Positions 45,476 through 57,589 of a stretch of DNA of 64,000 bases are shown piece by piece (positions within the stretch are counted from its first letter, which is position 1; each line of letters begins with the position of its first letter). Below the pieces are notes generated by a model, which worked only from the letters and a program-made list of their open reading frames with translations, was not told the DNA's origin and did no database searches. The DNA lies in assembly GCA_039881145.1 (NCBI GenBank), contig JAYKKI010000013.1:42985501-43049500 (forward strand). The letters are read 5' to 3'. The position numbers and the translations under genes were made by a program. This DNA comes from Druceiella hillmani (lineage: Eukaryota > Arthropoda > Insecta > Lepidoptera > Hepialidae).

Positions 45476-48400
45476 CGTCAAAGAAGTTTTACTGAAATCA
45501 CCCGTAATGGTTACTCGCACTTATTTTTTTAACCTCGTCCGACTTACAACGACCCAGAAATAATGCAAGAATACAAATGTCCAGAATGTCCAGAATCGGT
45601 TAACGAAATAAAACGGTATGTATTTATCTTTAATTTCGGTCTTCAGAAATGTATAATGCATTGAAATCGTCATCGTTTATAATGCATAAAAATATCTCAA
45701 GTATGAGTAGAACTCGTACTGGGACGGTTCCGTGCACATTTAGGCACATAAAAATAGTACATAATATTTCTGTTAAATTATTTACAAAATTAAATTTTTC
45801 ATAACGTAAATACATTGCCAACTATATCTTGCCCAAGTGTTAAAGCACTGAACGTATTTGAATAATTACAAGGTGTAAAATAATGACTACAGTTTTCCTA
45901 GAATCTTCTGGTCACGTTTTACCAATCTTATTTTGTATTTTTTTTCACCGTAGGTATTTGGTTCAGTAGAGTCCAGAGTATTTTTTAAATTATCGTTTCA
46001 AATGTGCAATTTAAAAAATATGAAAAAATGTATTTTCGTATTCCTTACATCAAGTCCTTTCAAACCCACATGATAAATAAATACACAAATTAAAAAAAAA
46101 GTCGTTTCTAGACTTAGATAAGTTATATATTTGCTGTATTTCGACTGATAAAACGTCAGTCCAGTATTGTCTTGTAGTATGCCATTTAGAAGCAATGCTG
46201 CTAAATCAGGATATCAGAAATAGGATGTTTAGACCAGCGAACTCTAGTCAAGTTTCGTGTAAAGAAATTTTATTTAAGACGCTTTTAATCCGATTCCTGT
46301 ATCCCAATTAGTGAACCTTAACCGATTCCCCAGTACTTTTTTAGCCATTTTTAATTGAAATCTGACGATCTGTTGACGAAGAAATAGCAAACACACAAGC
46401 ACACAGGCACACTTGCAAGCACGCACTTTGCTCGCGCGCAGTTGGCGACGTCCGACCGCTGTGCATATCGAAGCGGAACTGCCACAAACTTCATCTTCAT
46501 CATAAAAAAAACTTCATTTTTCATCTTTAAAATAAATATGGCGGCGCTATGTCTATTTTAGCCGAGTTATTGAAGTTTACAATTACTCCTACAGAAACTG
46601 TTCTGTGTCAAACTTCGTTTGGGTGCAGTACCCCACACCCGGTGTCAATTTTAAAGACCCTTTCGAGCAAAAAATAAAATTACGTAGGTCATTCGGAGAA
46701 TTCTGCAACACGCGGTTCTTACGGTATTACAATTGGGCGTTGAACAGAAAATTACAATCGGAGGTTGGGCATAGTAACAGTACGTTTCGAATAAGCATGT
46801 GGACGTGAAAATGTTGATATGTTTTACTAGAGTTAACTATTTACTAATATTTTGAAGCATCTTCTTCAATATTAAAAGGTGTTCATCCAGATTGGACGAC
46901 TATTTTTGGTAGTTTGACCGTTTCAACGACGACTTTAGACAATCCACCTGAAGGGAGGCTGGTTGAAGATGTCACAGGTAATGAAACGTATTTATATTCG
47001 AGTTTTGGCTAATAATGTTTTAGCTATGACTTCGGTAGTTCCCGAAAGACTTCTAGAATATTTTATTATAAGGCATAAAAAGGTCTTCAAACACATTAGA
47101 TCAAGATGGATTTAATTGGACGTCAAGTACGGGTCGGGTTCTTTAACTTTACAAGTTCCATCTGGATAACGATTATTGGATGAAGTTATTAGTTATCAGT
47201 GATGAGAAATGGGTTACCTGCGATAACCATACGCAAATACCAATTGCTTAGTGCAAAACAAACATGACTTTCTGTACCCAAACCTGAAATAAACAGCTAC
47301 TGTACAGCTGTTGTAATATAAAGGGCGTTATTCATTGGTAGTTGCTTCGGAGGAATGTTCGGTAAATGAATAGATTTGCTTTCAGCAAACAGATTGACAT
47401 GAAATGTTTATGCTAAATGTTTCATTTCAATATCTACAAGATATAGATAAAGATAGAAAGAAGCAAGTCATAGATAAAGATAGTGAAACGAAAATGCGTC
47501 ACAACAAAGAAACAAGTGAAGCTTCTTTAGAATCGTTATGGTTTGAATTTTATGTTTAATGCTTCGTAGTATTTCCCTTTAGTCTACTAAACATTGTACA
47601 TATGTGTGCGCCTGTATATTGCCGAGCTAAAGCGAGAGAGCAAGCGTCGGTGTGTATCTATATTGCATACTGTCTAATACTTGCTCTGGTCCAAGCATTC
47701 TACGTGTGTATGTTAGTATGTGGGTTAATACGTGTGTATGCGCCTGCGTATTACAAAGCTTTAATAAAAACCAGTGTATTATTTATGTGTATTTTTATTT
47801 GTGAGAATAAGTACTTGAATACTGAAGTTTCACTTCTACCGTGTGTGAATTGTATACACACAATTTTTTTTTAAATTTTTGATTTTAAAATATGTTTTTA
47901 TAAGAATAAGTTGAGCTTAAACACTTATTAGCAAATTCAATATTAGAACGTAGTAAGTAAATTTCAAAGCAAGATATAGTTTTTTAAGATAAAAACATTT
48001 TTGTAGAAATCATAGTTAATCTTAAAGACAGTGATTGAAACTAGTGGAAAAAGTTTTGGTTAGAAATACAGCGTACAGTTAACTTTTTTCGGTGCAGAGA
48101 TTTGTTTGCATTAAGCAATTAAAAGGCTTTAAAACCAGAGGCCAAAATCACACTTCGAAACTTGGATATTACATTACAATAACATCCTGGCACAAAATCC
48201 CAAGGACAATGAAGCCTTTTTCGTCAAATTTGGGCTTCTAGTTTATCTTTTTTATAGCTAATATCCTCTATTGTAATCATAGACAAAACGACTGAACCGC
48301 GCAATCTGTGTCATTCTGTAGTAGGGCTTTCAAAATTATGTTTATGTCAATTACATAACGAATGATGAATGTATGGATTTAAATTACGTAATTGACTTAA

Positions 48401-49293
48401 CATTATTAAAAAAACTTATTTATAGCTTTAAAAAGCTAATCAATAAAAGTCAGATTATGATATTAAAAAATGAAATATAATTACTTCTGCCATAAATGCA
48501 CATTTCTTCTCGAATAATAGATTCTAGATCTTCATTCTTCTTTAGAGGAATCTTTCTTTCATATCGTATCTTTGTGTATCTCTCTTTCCAACTGTTTTAG
48601 AAAAAATGCTCTATAAGGTAAACAAGTTAATTTGGTTAAGAAAAAAAGTTGGTTTGGTTGTATAGGTATGTATAATTTGCAAAATGTTCCAAGCAAAGAG
48701 CTAAATATGTATTCCGTCGATTTATAATTTATTTATAATTTCGCAAAATGGCCAATAATTTTAGGCACAAATCATTACACATGCTAGAAGAAAAAATTTA
48801 ATTGGACTCTATCAACCTGTGATTAAATCAATTTAAATCGGATGAGTGACGATCGAGCAATGAATAAAACTTTCTTTTAATTTCTAAAGCATTGTCCAAA
48901 GGGAATTACCCGCCCTGATTGCTATTGCGGGGGTTCCCTCAGGTTAGGTCATTAGATAATATTGTACTCTATTCTTTATTTGAAATAAAACACGGGGAAT
49001 TACCGCACCGCAACTAGTTAGTACAAACACACTGTTACGCAAGAAGTTACAATACAACCTACATTGGTGTGTAATTTTACGTACTTTTAGCATATAATGT
49101 AATGTAACTCAGGACTCGAATAGTTCTGTTATTTTTATTGTTTAATCCTAGATATATACTTTCGTATTTACAGAATTATCTTTTAGTTACAAATTTATAA
49201 AACATTCAAAATCATTCCGTAATTTCGAAATTATGTCAGTACGGAAAGGGAGCCTATTTTGCAAGTTCAAAAATGAGAGAGAGTTAGTAATTT
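45476..49293. other. Intergenic DNA, no gene supported
   Basis: 46400-46800 is GC-richer and has an open + frame (46605-46808) that reads smoothly but lacks an ATG at its start, a domain or clean splice sites. 46980-47230 carries 'gacgtcaagtacggg' and related text reminiscent of the 194-bp unit at 18.1 kb. 47580-47840 ends in 'gaagtttcacttc', the same palindromic core as at 14699 and 15409, and is probably a dispersed repeat. Confidence 0.4.
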
Positions 49294-49443
49294 TTGACGA
49301 CTATCTATGTCTCGTTCATCAGCAGCCAGGTGTGTATTGGACTTCTTTTATTATTTTGTGTAAAGCTTACATTATATAAACTAAATGAATTTCTAATACA
49401 CATACACATGACTTCTCATGAAAGAGACATCGATAGTCGTCAA
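49294..49443. mobile_element. 150-bp terminal-inverted-repeat MITE
   Basis: The left end 'ttgacgactatctatgtctc' and right end 'gagacatcgatagtcgtcaa' match as inverted repeats at 19 of 20 positions; the similarity continues to about 32 bp with a few more mismatches. The interior is AT-rich with no frame of its own. The following segment (49444-49638) continues an open + frame from a pyrimidine tract and 'ttttag', but encodes nothing recognisable. Confidence 0.8.
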
Positions 49444-49770
49444 CAATTGCTATTTCTTTCTCATTTTAGAGTCTGCAGAATGGTACGGATCGCGCAGTCC
49501 AGTCTTCGTGTGTATGATTGTGAATGCTCTCTTCCCAGAAGTAAAGAAATAGTCAAAAGGCAAGCTTTAAGAGCTGGTGTCGATGTACGGGCAATTGTAT
49601 TCAATGTGGAAGAAATTATTAGAAACCATCAAATTTAATCTCCCATTTTTTAAAAAGCAAACACTTCATCGCTTTAATCAATTGTTTGCTAAACCACGGA
49701 AATGCGTTTACCAAAAGAAAGTATAATAAACATTTTACAAACTTTTTAATTGTTAATTAAATTTTATGCA

Positions 49771-50200
49771 CAAAATCTCAGTCCATGAATTTAACGTAAC
49801 CTTTACCCCACTTTACAAGCATACAAACAACTGTGGTGGACAAAATGTCAGTCCACGAATTTAACGTAACCTTTACCCCACTTTACAAGCATACAAACAA
49901 CTGTGGTGGACAAAATGTCAGTCCACGAATTTAACGTAACCTTTACCCCACTTTACAAGCATACAAACAACTGTGGTGGACAAAATGTCAGTCCACGAAT
50001 TTAACGTAACATTTACCCCACTTTACAAGCATTCAAACAACTGTGGTGGACAAAATGTCAGTCCACGAATTTAACGTAACCTTTACCCCACTTTACAAGC
50101 ATACAAACAACTGTGGTGGACAAAATGTCAGTCCACGAATTTAACGCAAAAAGGTGAGAACCTTTACCCCAAGCTTACAAGCATACAAATAACTGCAGTA
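49771..50200. repeat. 70-bp tandem repeat, 5.4 copies plus a broken copy
   Basis: 'caaaat.tcagtcca.gaat' starts units at 49771, 49841, 49911, 49981, 50051 and 50121, exactly 70 bp apart. Inner copies are almost identical. The sixth breaks at 50146 with an insertion 'caaaaaggtgagaa', after which a degenerate continuation ('cctttacccc', 'acaagcatacaaa') runs to about 50200. Confidence 0.96.
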
Positions 50201-50831
50201 GAGTATGCTACCCCCACTCTTGCTTCGGTATTTTCGTCACATGTTACCGTGACACTGTTTGTATCAGTCTATGTTTCATTATGCGATAAAAATTTTGCTT
50301 AGAAAAAAAAGTGCAATACCACAATTTGTCATTGATACCTTATCCAGGCCGCAAATGAAGTGATAATATAGATAGATAAAGAAAATCTTAAAAGCGTCTC
50401 GTTTCTACATTTCTATTATAAAAATGTACATAATGTATTATATTTTCTAACCATACTCTACTTGTTATAGTAATTAATAGGGTTTAATTAATAATCACAT
50501 CGCAGGAACCACTGGCATCGTTACACCTTCGCTTCCTTTACTGTATTCCAGTTATTTATAACACAACAATATAATGGCATCAGAACAAGGTAACATGGAT
50601 TTATAAGTATACATACTGTGTTTGTCATAATGAATATAATTTTTTATATCAGAAAAAGATAATTTAAAAAAAAAGTGTTATGATTAATGACACAATATGC
50701 TTGTTGTTCTATCGTATCCTGGGTCTTCTGGAGAATTTATCTAATCCAACTCCACTTTTAGCTCCTAATTTGCATGGGTATGTCTTCTCCCCTTGTCCAA
50801 TTCCAGAGCTCTTTTTTGAAATCATGTTTGG

Positions 50832-51014
50832 CCAGAAAATAAGGAGAATTTTTCTGACATCAGTTGATAAAGATCTGCAGACTCTTGCTGATCCAGGAAG
50901 TCACTTTCTATGTCTCAATGAGACTATGACTTGTTTTATATTTGTAAGTACAATGTGTTTATTTTATTTTATTTAGTAAAACCACGCAGCTGCTGCTGCA
51001 CACACACACATATA

Positions 51015-51063
<49 letters not shown>

Positions 51064-51120
51064 TGCGCGATTTACATACAGTTCTGAATGCTGAACTATA
51101 CTAAACAACGCTAATGAGTA
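50832..51120. repeat. Local duplication, copy 1 (with expanded TA tract)
   Basis: 'ccagaaaataaggagaattt' to 'gctgaactatactaaacaa' is repeated at 51873-52135 at about 95% identity. Copy 1 contains (CA)n-(TA)n at 51000-51062, while copy 2 has only 'cacacacatatgtatataca'. On the + strand a frame from 50680 runs through 'ttatattt|gtaagta', a good donor sequence present in both copies. On the minus strand a different frame reads WPNMISKKSSGIGQGEK and on to a stop at about 50706. I recognise neither, so a duplicated transposon segment is as likely as a duplicated exon. Confidence 0.85.
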
Positions 51121-51872
51121 GAGCGACCTGCTTCTACCGGCTTCACCTTGACTCAATTATTTACAGTACATGATTGTTATAACATTAATCATTTGTATTA
51201 TAAATAAATATTATTAAAAATAAAGACTACTTTTTGGGAATCTTATTGTTTTATTGCTTCTTTTTATTTTAATAGCTAAGACCTAGCGTTACCCAGTCCT
51301 TTTTAAACTTCCACCTTCCCATATAGGAGATCACCACTCTCTAATATTTTCTTGTTAGGGGATAGGGTGTGAAAAATCCTATATACATACATACATACAT
51401 TGAGTTTTATATACTTATACACAAAATTTTTTCCATATTATGATTATTTTGCTCTTTATCCACAAGGTTTTGACCATTATTTTATTTGTTTTCTGACAGT
51501 AAGAACGTCTAAGAGAACATGTTTATACCAACCACAAATTTATATAAAGTTCGGGACAGAGTATGTATAAGCTTACCTATCCTCCTTCGTCACTTAGTTA
51601 CTGATTAAAAATTACTAAAAAAATGTATCTGTGTAGTAAGTCTGGTCCCACATAGAACATTTCGTACTTTGTTAATTTAAAATTTATTTATTATAAAAAT
51701 TATTGTTTATTTTAAAAATTTACATGGAAATTTTGTATTGAGTAAGAAAATTATTTTTTTTATTTGCGAGCTCAACTATGTACTTATTTGCTTTTATTAA
51801 TTTTGTCTATTTGTTTAGATTTTCATTCCAATTATTTTAAAAGATAGTTTTTTTCATCGCTACTTTTGCATA

Positions 51873-52135
51873 CCAGAAAATAAGGAGAATTTTTCTGACA
51901 TCAGTTGATAAAGATCTGCAGACTCTTGCTGGTCCAGGAAGTCACTTTCTATGTCTCAATGAGACTATGACTTGTTTTATATTTGTAAGTACAATGTGTT
52001 TATTTTATTTTATTTAATAAAACCACGTGAACCACGCAGCTGTCTGCTGCACCCACACACATATGTATATACACTATACGATTCACATGTGGTCATGAAT
52101 GCTGAACTATACTAAACAATGCTAACGAGTAACTT
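51873..52135. repeat. Local duplication, copy 2
   Basis: Direct copy of 50832-51120, about 1.04 kb downstream. Differences include tgctgatcc to tgctggtcc, an added 'gtgaaccac', and the lack of the long TA tract. Confidence 0.85.
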
Positions 52136-52429
52136 AGAGCAACTTTAAAAATTATTTAAAATTTATTTATTGATACATTAGTTATAAACAAAAATTAAAT
52201 CCAAAAAAAAAGGTAATGGAATAAAAAGAATACGGTACAATAAGACGAACAGATACTTATTCACAACAAATGGAAGGCACTTTATGAGATCCATATGACC
52301 ATGCTGCCATTGGTTTTTGTTAGATGTACGGCCAACAATTTTTGTATGTGAGCTCTCATATATTTATTTGGGGCAAAAATGAATATCTGATCCTTAGAAT
52401 ATAGAGTAATCCAGAAGGTGTATGGGCAC

Positions 52430-52640
52430 AAATCTCTTCGCGGTCGCGGTGAAGCCAAAAATCTTCTCCCGTTCCACCGCGCTCAGCCTACTAGCGTCCC
52501 GCCCCACGCACACAGTGTTTTCAGCAGAATAAATTTACCAACCAACGCATATAAATATATTTGCTTGCGGCAGTACAGTTAGTAAAGTTGCATCGATTTG
52601 TACGGTGCATGGCTTGGCTTATATGAAGTATTATTAAAGC
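52430..52640 (+). promoter_or_regulatory. Weak TATA-type promoter candidate
   Basis: A GC-richer block (52435-52510) is followed by 'tataaatata' at about 52550 and 'acagttagt' about 25 bp later, the spacing of an insect TATA/initiator pair. No downstream gene was recognised, so this is only a possibility. Confidence 0.2.
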
Positions 52641-52784
52641 AGTCATTTTAAATTTATAAAATGTTTATTCAGACCACAACCAATAGTCTAAGTATTTAGG
52701 TTAAAAATATTTAAAAACTTTGTCACATTTTACCATTTTATTAATTAAAATGAGTATTAAAATACCTTATCATTAAATATCTGT

Positions 52785-52850
52785 GTGTGCGTATGTTTGC
52801 GCGCGCGCTTGTGCATGTGCACATTTGTGTGTGTGTGTGTGCATGCAACT
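52785..52850. repeat. GT/GC-rich alternating purine-pyrimidine tract
   Basis: 'gtgtgtgcgtatgtttgcgc' then 'gcgcgcttgtgcatgtgcac' then (GT)n and 'gcatgca'. A long, nearly regular alternating purine-pyrimidine run. Confidence 0.9.
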
Positions 52851-54155
52851 GTATTCAAATTAGTCTACAAATTGTTTTGGTACATATGCAAATGAATATT
52901 TTTAGAGAACCCCCAATAAAAATGTCCTATACTAAAGAAATTCAAAATAGTTTAAAAAAAAACTGATTTATGTTAATTAGCGTAGTGTGGTGATAAAATA
53001 TCTACTTATTTTAAACAATATTTTCAAGAAATTAAAGATGACAAAAATAAATGGATGTAACATTAATTTCTTTCGCGCGCCTCTGTGTTTTTTTTTTCAT
53101 TTATAGGTTGCTCCTATATACCATTACCATACCAAATTTCATGAAAATTCGTCCAGTATATTTTGTGTGATACCCGTACAAATTAATATACAGGCAGAGA
53201 CAAAAATTCTTAAAAAAAGTTTTTAAATCATTCTGTACGCTAAATCAATATTTTTTTTAAATATTTTCAATGTCCTTAATACGGTAGTAGTAAAAAGTTG
53301 GTGAATCATAGATTGGTAAATAATAGGGGAATGAAAATGCGAATGAATAATCATTAGAAAATTCCATATGTTTATAAAAACCAAAAAAACATTTAAGTAG
53401 TTTTATTCATTATTGAGTGACTTTTTATACATATTTACCTGTTTTTATAATTCGGTAGTTGACACATTCTAAATTTTGATATTTTTAGTAGAATATTGTG
53501 AAATATAAGTTAATTAACAACCAGTCTTGAAAAAAATTAAAAAATTGATTGAAAAATAAGCCAGTTGTGGGCTTCTAAATTTGAAGATACGGATAGAGTT
53601 GGGTATATCCCTGTCTCTTTTCCTCTCGTAGAATATAATGTGCAATATTAAAAATGACCTCATAACACAGTATTGCCATCCTTCTCTAAAAGTTAAATTT
53701 AACTTTTATAACTCGGTCAATTTTTAAGATTATTAAAAAATGTTTCACTCTTCATCAGCTTGTACCTTGAAATTATGATTAATGAAATAAAAAAAATTTA
53801 GTCAAATACCCAATTCACTCTGTAACAATTTTATTATGTGTAGGTGTAGGCTAAAGTATTCTAAAATTGAATATGACAATGGAAATTTCAAATGTTACAT
53901 CAAATTCTCCAAGGACACGTCCCAAATCCCAATTTTTTAACTGATTCAATTTTACATTTTTCATTATCAAGCAATTAAGACGTTTTAATTTGGGTAAACA
54001 TTTTTTTAAGAGATAACAACACCAGCAAAAGTGGCGCTCTTCTGTTAATAATAATCTTTTTCGATATTTTAAAATTGATATTGAAATTAATGCCTATTTT
54101 TTTCTTTTGCAGTCCAGTGATATTTTTGCACGTGGGAATAGCACAAGCCAGCATT
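52851..54155. other. AT-rich intergenic DNA
   Basis: 53100-53220 has dispersed-repeat text ('accaaatttcatgaaaatt', 'caggcagagac'). 53590-53680 shares 'ctctcgtagaata' with 1240. No gene. Confidence 0.45.
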
Positions 54156-55146
54156 TTAACTGTTAGAGTGCCGACGAGCGTCATCGCGCTTACTAACTAA
54201 ATTTGCTACGATCGCGATGGCGCTCACGAAATCAGTTGCTGTTAAGAGTTCGGTAGGGGAGGTCGCTCGCACGCATCACAAATTTTTTATCTTCCTACGT
54301 GTTACATAAAGTTCAAATTATAATATTATTAGTAATTACAATATAAAAAGGATCCAGGAAAAGAAAATGTTTAAACCATAATGACGGAATACGAAAATAA
54401 TTCGAGTGAAAATGATCGTTTTTCAAGTTGTGAAGAAAGTTATAGTGGAAGTGACATTGTGGTCCGCTCACAATTTGGCGTAATGCAAATTTTGAGTGAT
54501 AGTGATAATAGTGACGATAACAATTATTTTGCTCATACGGAGGATGTACCGGACTGCAAAAATACGATGTGACCTTGATTTCAGTTTTTGTTTTAAATTT
54601 TTGTTCACAATATATATTTCCATAATTTCCTTTGTATTTTATTATCCTTGTACAAGTTTTTATTAAGAAAACACCGAAAAAATTATTAAAATTGGATAAT
54701 TTTTGGAAGAGATACAGTTTTCTTTCGAGACAAATGACATCAAAAACAAAAGATTTCCCTGGCATTTTTTAAGTATATATGAGTATAAAACCATGGCACT
54801 AAAACGGTTAGGCTATATTGTCACGTAGAAAGTACACAACCTTTCAGAGCTGTATCTTAAATTACACTGACAGCCGTGTTTCGTAATTATACATTTTATG
54901 CGCAGTTTTTTTGGACACACTAGCGCGCGTGTTCTTGCCTTCTGGAGTACTCTTTATTCTAAGATCTGATCATTGTTACTACTGCTTTCTACAGCGATAT
55001 ATCCTGATCCAATGGTTTAAAAAAATAAAACACTCAATACAAATTGAAAAATTGCAATATTTAATCAGATCGAAACAAACATATACAAAATACAACACGA
55101 GGAGACAAAATCTCCACGTCTAGCAGGCACTAAGAGCGTTACATGT
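54156..55146 (+). mobile_element. Possible piggyBac-like remnant with a 63-codon acidic frame
   Basis: The left end 'ttaactgttagagtgcc' (54156) begins with TTAA, and the right end '..ggcactaagagcgtta' (about 55125-55142) is a loose inverted match (AGTGCC/GGCACT core). TTAA with a ..GTGCC terminus is typical of piggyBac-like elements. From an ATG at 54381 to a TGA at 54570-54572 a frame reads MTEYENNSSENDRFSSCEES and includes SDSDNSDDNN, an acidic Ser/Asp-rich N-terminus like those of piggyBac transposases. No catalytic domain follows, so at most this is an internally deleted, dead copy. The end match is weak and the resemblance is compositional. Confidence 0.35.
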
Positions 55147-56408
55147 TGACTTGTCAAAAACTTTTATTGAATAATCCACCAGTCCATGAATAACATTACT
55201 TAATAAACCTCTGGTATCAACTTCAAGTGATTTTCGTTACGTCAATCGTCTTCCGTCCCTCTCGTCTTCGACTCTAACGAAACAATTCATTAACGGACAT
55301 AACGAATTATTTGGTCTGTCCAAATATTTAAAAAAAGTTTGAATCGTTTAAATTCTAAAATTACAAATTGTCAAATATTAAATATATTCTTTAAATATAC
55401 TTATATTATACCAATTGAAATTGTTTATATATTATATTTCTACATAGGCACGAATACAGTGTTATTTATTAGCACAAGAAACATTTAAAAAAATTTAATT
55501 TCATGATTCATGGTTCGGTTTCTTATTCACATTACGGCTGTTACAGTCTTTGAGTATGTCGAACATTTTGACAATTTTACAAAAAAAATTTGTATACAAT
55601 TTTTTGAACTTCTTTGTAATAAAATTTTACATTTTTCAAAATAAAAATGAAATTACAATAAATATATACGATGTAAAAGTTTGAACAAAAATGTGTTAAA
55701 ATTTTTAATATATTTAAATAACAATAATATCCACAAAATTAAACGAAATCAAAATTTAAAAAAAAACTATTTTGATACATATCTCTCTGTCTTGTCAATT
55801 AAAAAAAAATTGATTTGCTGGGAGAAAATCATCTAGATGCAAGTAAATATTAATATTTCTATATAAAAATTATAATTGTAATGTATTTATAAATAGAAAT
55901 TTGAAATTACGCAACGTATAAAAATATGATTATATATATTATGGACGTTATGGAGAATGCTTGAAATGCATATTAGATACTTTATATATTGTAGTAAATG
56001 CAGATACATTTGTATATAAATTATTATATGAAAAAAATTATAATTTATACAACACTTATACATAGTATTTAAAAATGTCTTGAAACATTTTTGGAATTGT
56101 GACCTTTTCTATATTACAGTATTTGTACCATTTGTACATATTGTTAATTCTCAAAATTAAACGCCAAAACAAAGATATTTCCAAACAAGCATTACTTTTA
56201 AAGTTTTTTATAAAATCTTCAATTAAAATTTTAGCATATACATTTTTTTAAATATTTTGCAAAATTAACAACATTCTTTAAAGTTTACACTTAAGTATAG
56301 ACAAGAAACTAACCTATAATACAAATTAAATCTGAAATTTCGGCGACCTTGTGATTCAGAAAAATAAATTATTTAATTTAGAATTTAATATCAAATTTAA
56401 CACATTTA
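55147..56408 (-). other. AT-rich region containing the probable calpain 3' UTR
   Basis: Downstream of the calpain stop on the minus strand. Variant signals (ATTAAA, reading 'tttaat' on +) lie about 20-40 bp after the stop. The first canonical AATAAA (+ strand 'tttatt') I find is near 55464, which would give a 3' UTR of about 0.95 kb. The actual end cannot be decided from sequence. Confidence 0.35.
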
Positions 56409-56491
56409 CTACGAATATACAGTGCGCTGCAGCCAGTCATCGAAGTTAAATGTTGCATGCGTTCCCCCCAGCGATCTTTGATTGAAGGTTC
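56409..56491 (-). CDS. Calpain-family protease, last coding exon (EF-hand 5, C-terminus)
   Basis: On the minus strand 'tttgacag' precedes 56491, and the frame runs to TAG at 56409-56411. The exon begins with two bases of a split codon, matching the single base left by the exon at 62859-62932, then encodes TFNQRSLGGTHATFNFDDWL followed by QRTVYS. Calpain C-termini end in an EF-hand whose exit helix reads approximately (D/E)WL..T(M/I/V)(Y/F)(S/A); this ending fits well. In calpains this fifth EF-hand serves dimer contacts in the penta-EF domain and does not bind Ca2+. The segment before it (NQRSLGGTHAT) lacks the acidic residues often present there, and the junction codon is Gly. Calpains are Ca2+-dependent cytosolic cysteine proteases. 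Which paralogue this is cannot be told. Confidence 0.88.
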
Positions 56492-57560
56492 CTGTCAAAA
56501 ATAATTGCCATATGAATAAAAATTTGACAGCCAACGCGACAGCCATGTTGAATTGAAACATGGCCGTGCCAATATTGCTGTCATAATTAACACATTAGCT
56601 AGAAAATAAAATTAATATTAGGTTGGTTAGTAACTTTTCTTTCGATTTTGGTTTCTCAATAACTTTTTGTTTATATAAATTATGTTATTATCAAAATTAA
56701 GAATATTTAAAGCTTGTCAAAAATGAAACCAAAATTTTACAAAAAAAGTTGATGATTGCCAAAAAAATTATTTGCTTAAAATATTTAAATATTTTCTTTA
56801 AGTAATTTTTCAAGTGAAAACTATTTTAATTACGACGATGCAAATAATTTTTTTATATCCAAAGATAGCAAGCTGTAAGAAACATAGCTAAAGAATCGTA
56901 CTTTAAGTATATAGATATAAATATATAGTATATAGATATATATATATATTTATACGATAAATAAAGTACATATAATACATATATATTAAAATATGTTGCC
57001 CCGCATAGCAGATGTGAAGTATTGTATTGTTACATTCGTACATAATATACTTGTCGTGGCGTGGTGTTGCGGTGGTGTTACTTCCGTGCCTCACGGATTC
57101 CATTGCATGTCTCGCTCGAGATTCTCCATCGGTTCGTTGTTGGCTGTTCACGAGGCACGCATGTTACATTTGTTACGAACAAAACAGTAAATATATATAA
57201 ACAAAAATGTCTACTACGAATTTGATAAAATAAAAAAAATTTGTTATTAAATAACCATAATTTATTATAAGTGAAGTTTTACAAATGCAGTTTTTTCAAA
57301 CTTTTTTTACTTTGTCTAGAGTTTTTTTTTTTCAAAGTTTATTATGGTTTATTGTCTGTTACTCGCAACTTTCAAATATACAGTCTATCTTTATGTCCAT
57401 CTGTTTTTTTTTCATCAGAATGCAATTGTACAGATCATTAAAAGAGTAATACGTTTTTACATGGTTTTCTATCAAAATATGGCCGCAAATATTTTTTATT
57501 AAAAATTTGTTAACTAATTTTTTTTTTAGTATTTTCTTCACTTGTTAAGAAAAATTGTAA

Positions 57561-57584
57561 TTCGTTTTAAATATTTAAAACGAA
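57561..57584. other. Perfect 24-bp palindrome
   Basis: ttcgttttaaat followed by atttaaaacgaa, with no spacer. It sits just outside the left end of the large inverted-repeat element. Confidence 0.9.
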
Positions 57585-57589
57585 CTAAA

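Noticed and set aside
46605..46808. Plus-strand 67-codon frame
   Set aside because: Does not begin with ATG, and no domain or convincing acceptor/donor pair. Possible repeat-derived text.
49294..49638. Plus-strand 114-codon frame
   Set aside because: The first half is a MITE with inverted ends; the second half follows a pyrimidine-AG but matches no family I know.
54313..54765. Minus-strand 150-codon frame
   Set aside because: Lies antisense to the possible piggyBac-like remnant; low-complexity translation with no domain.
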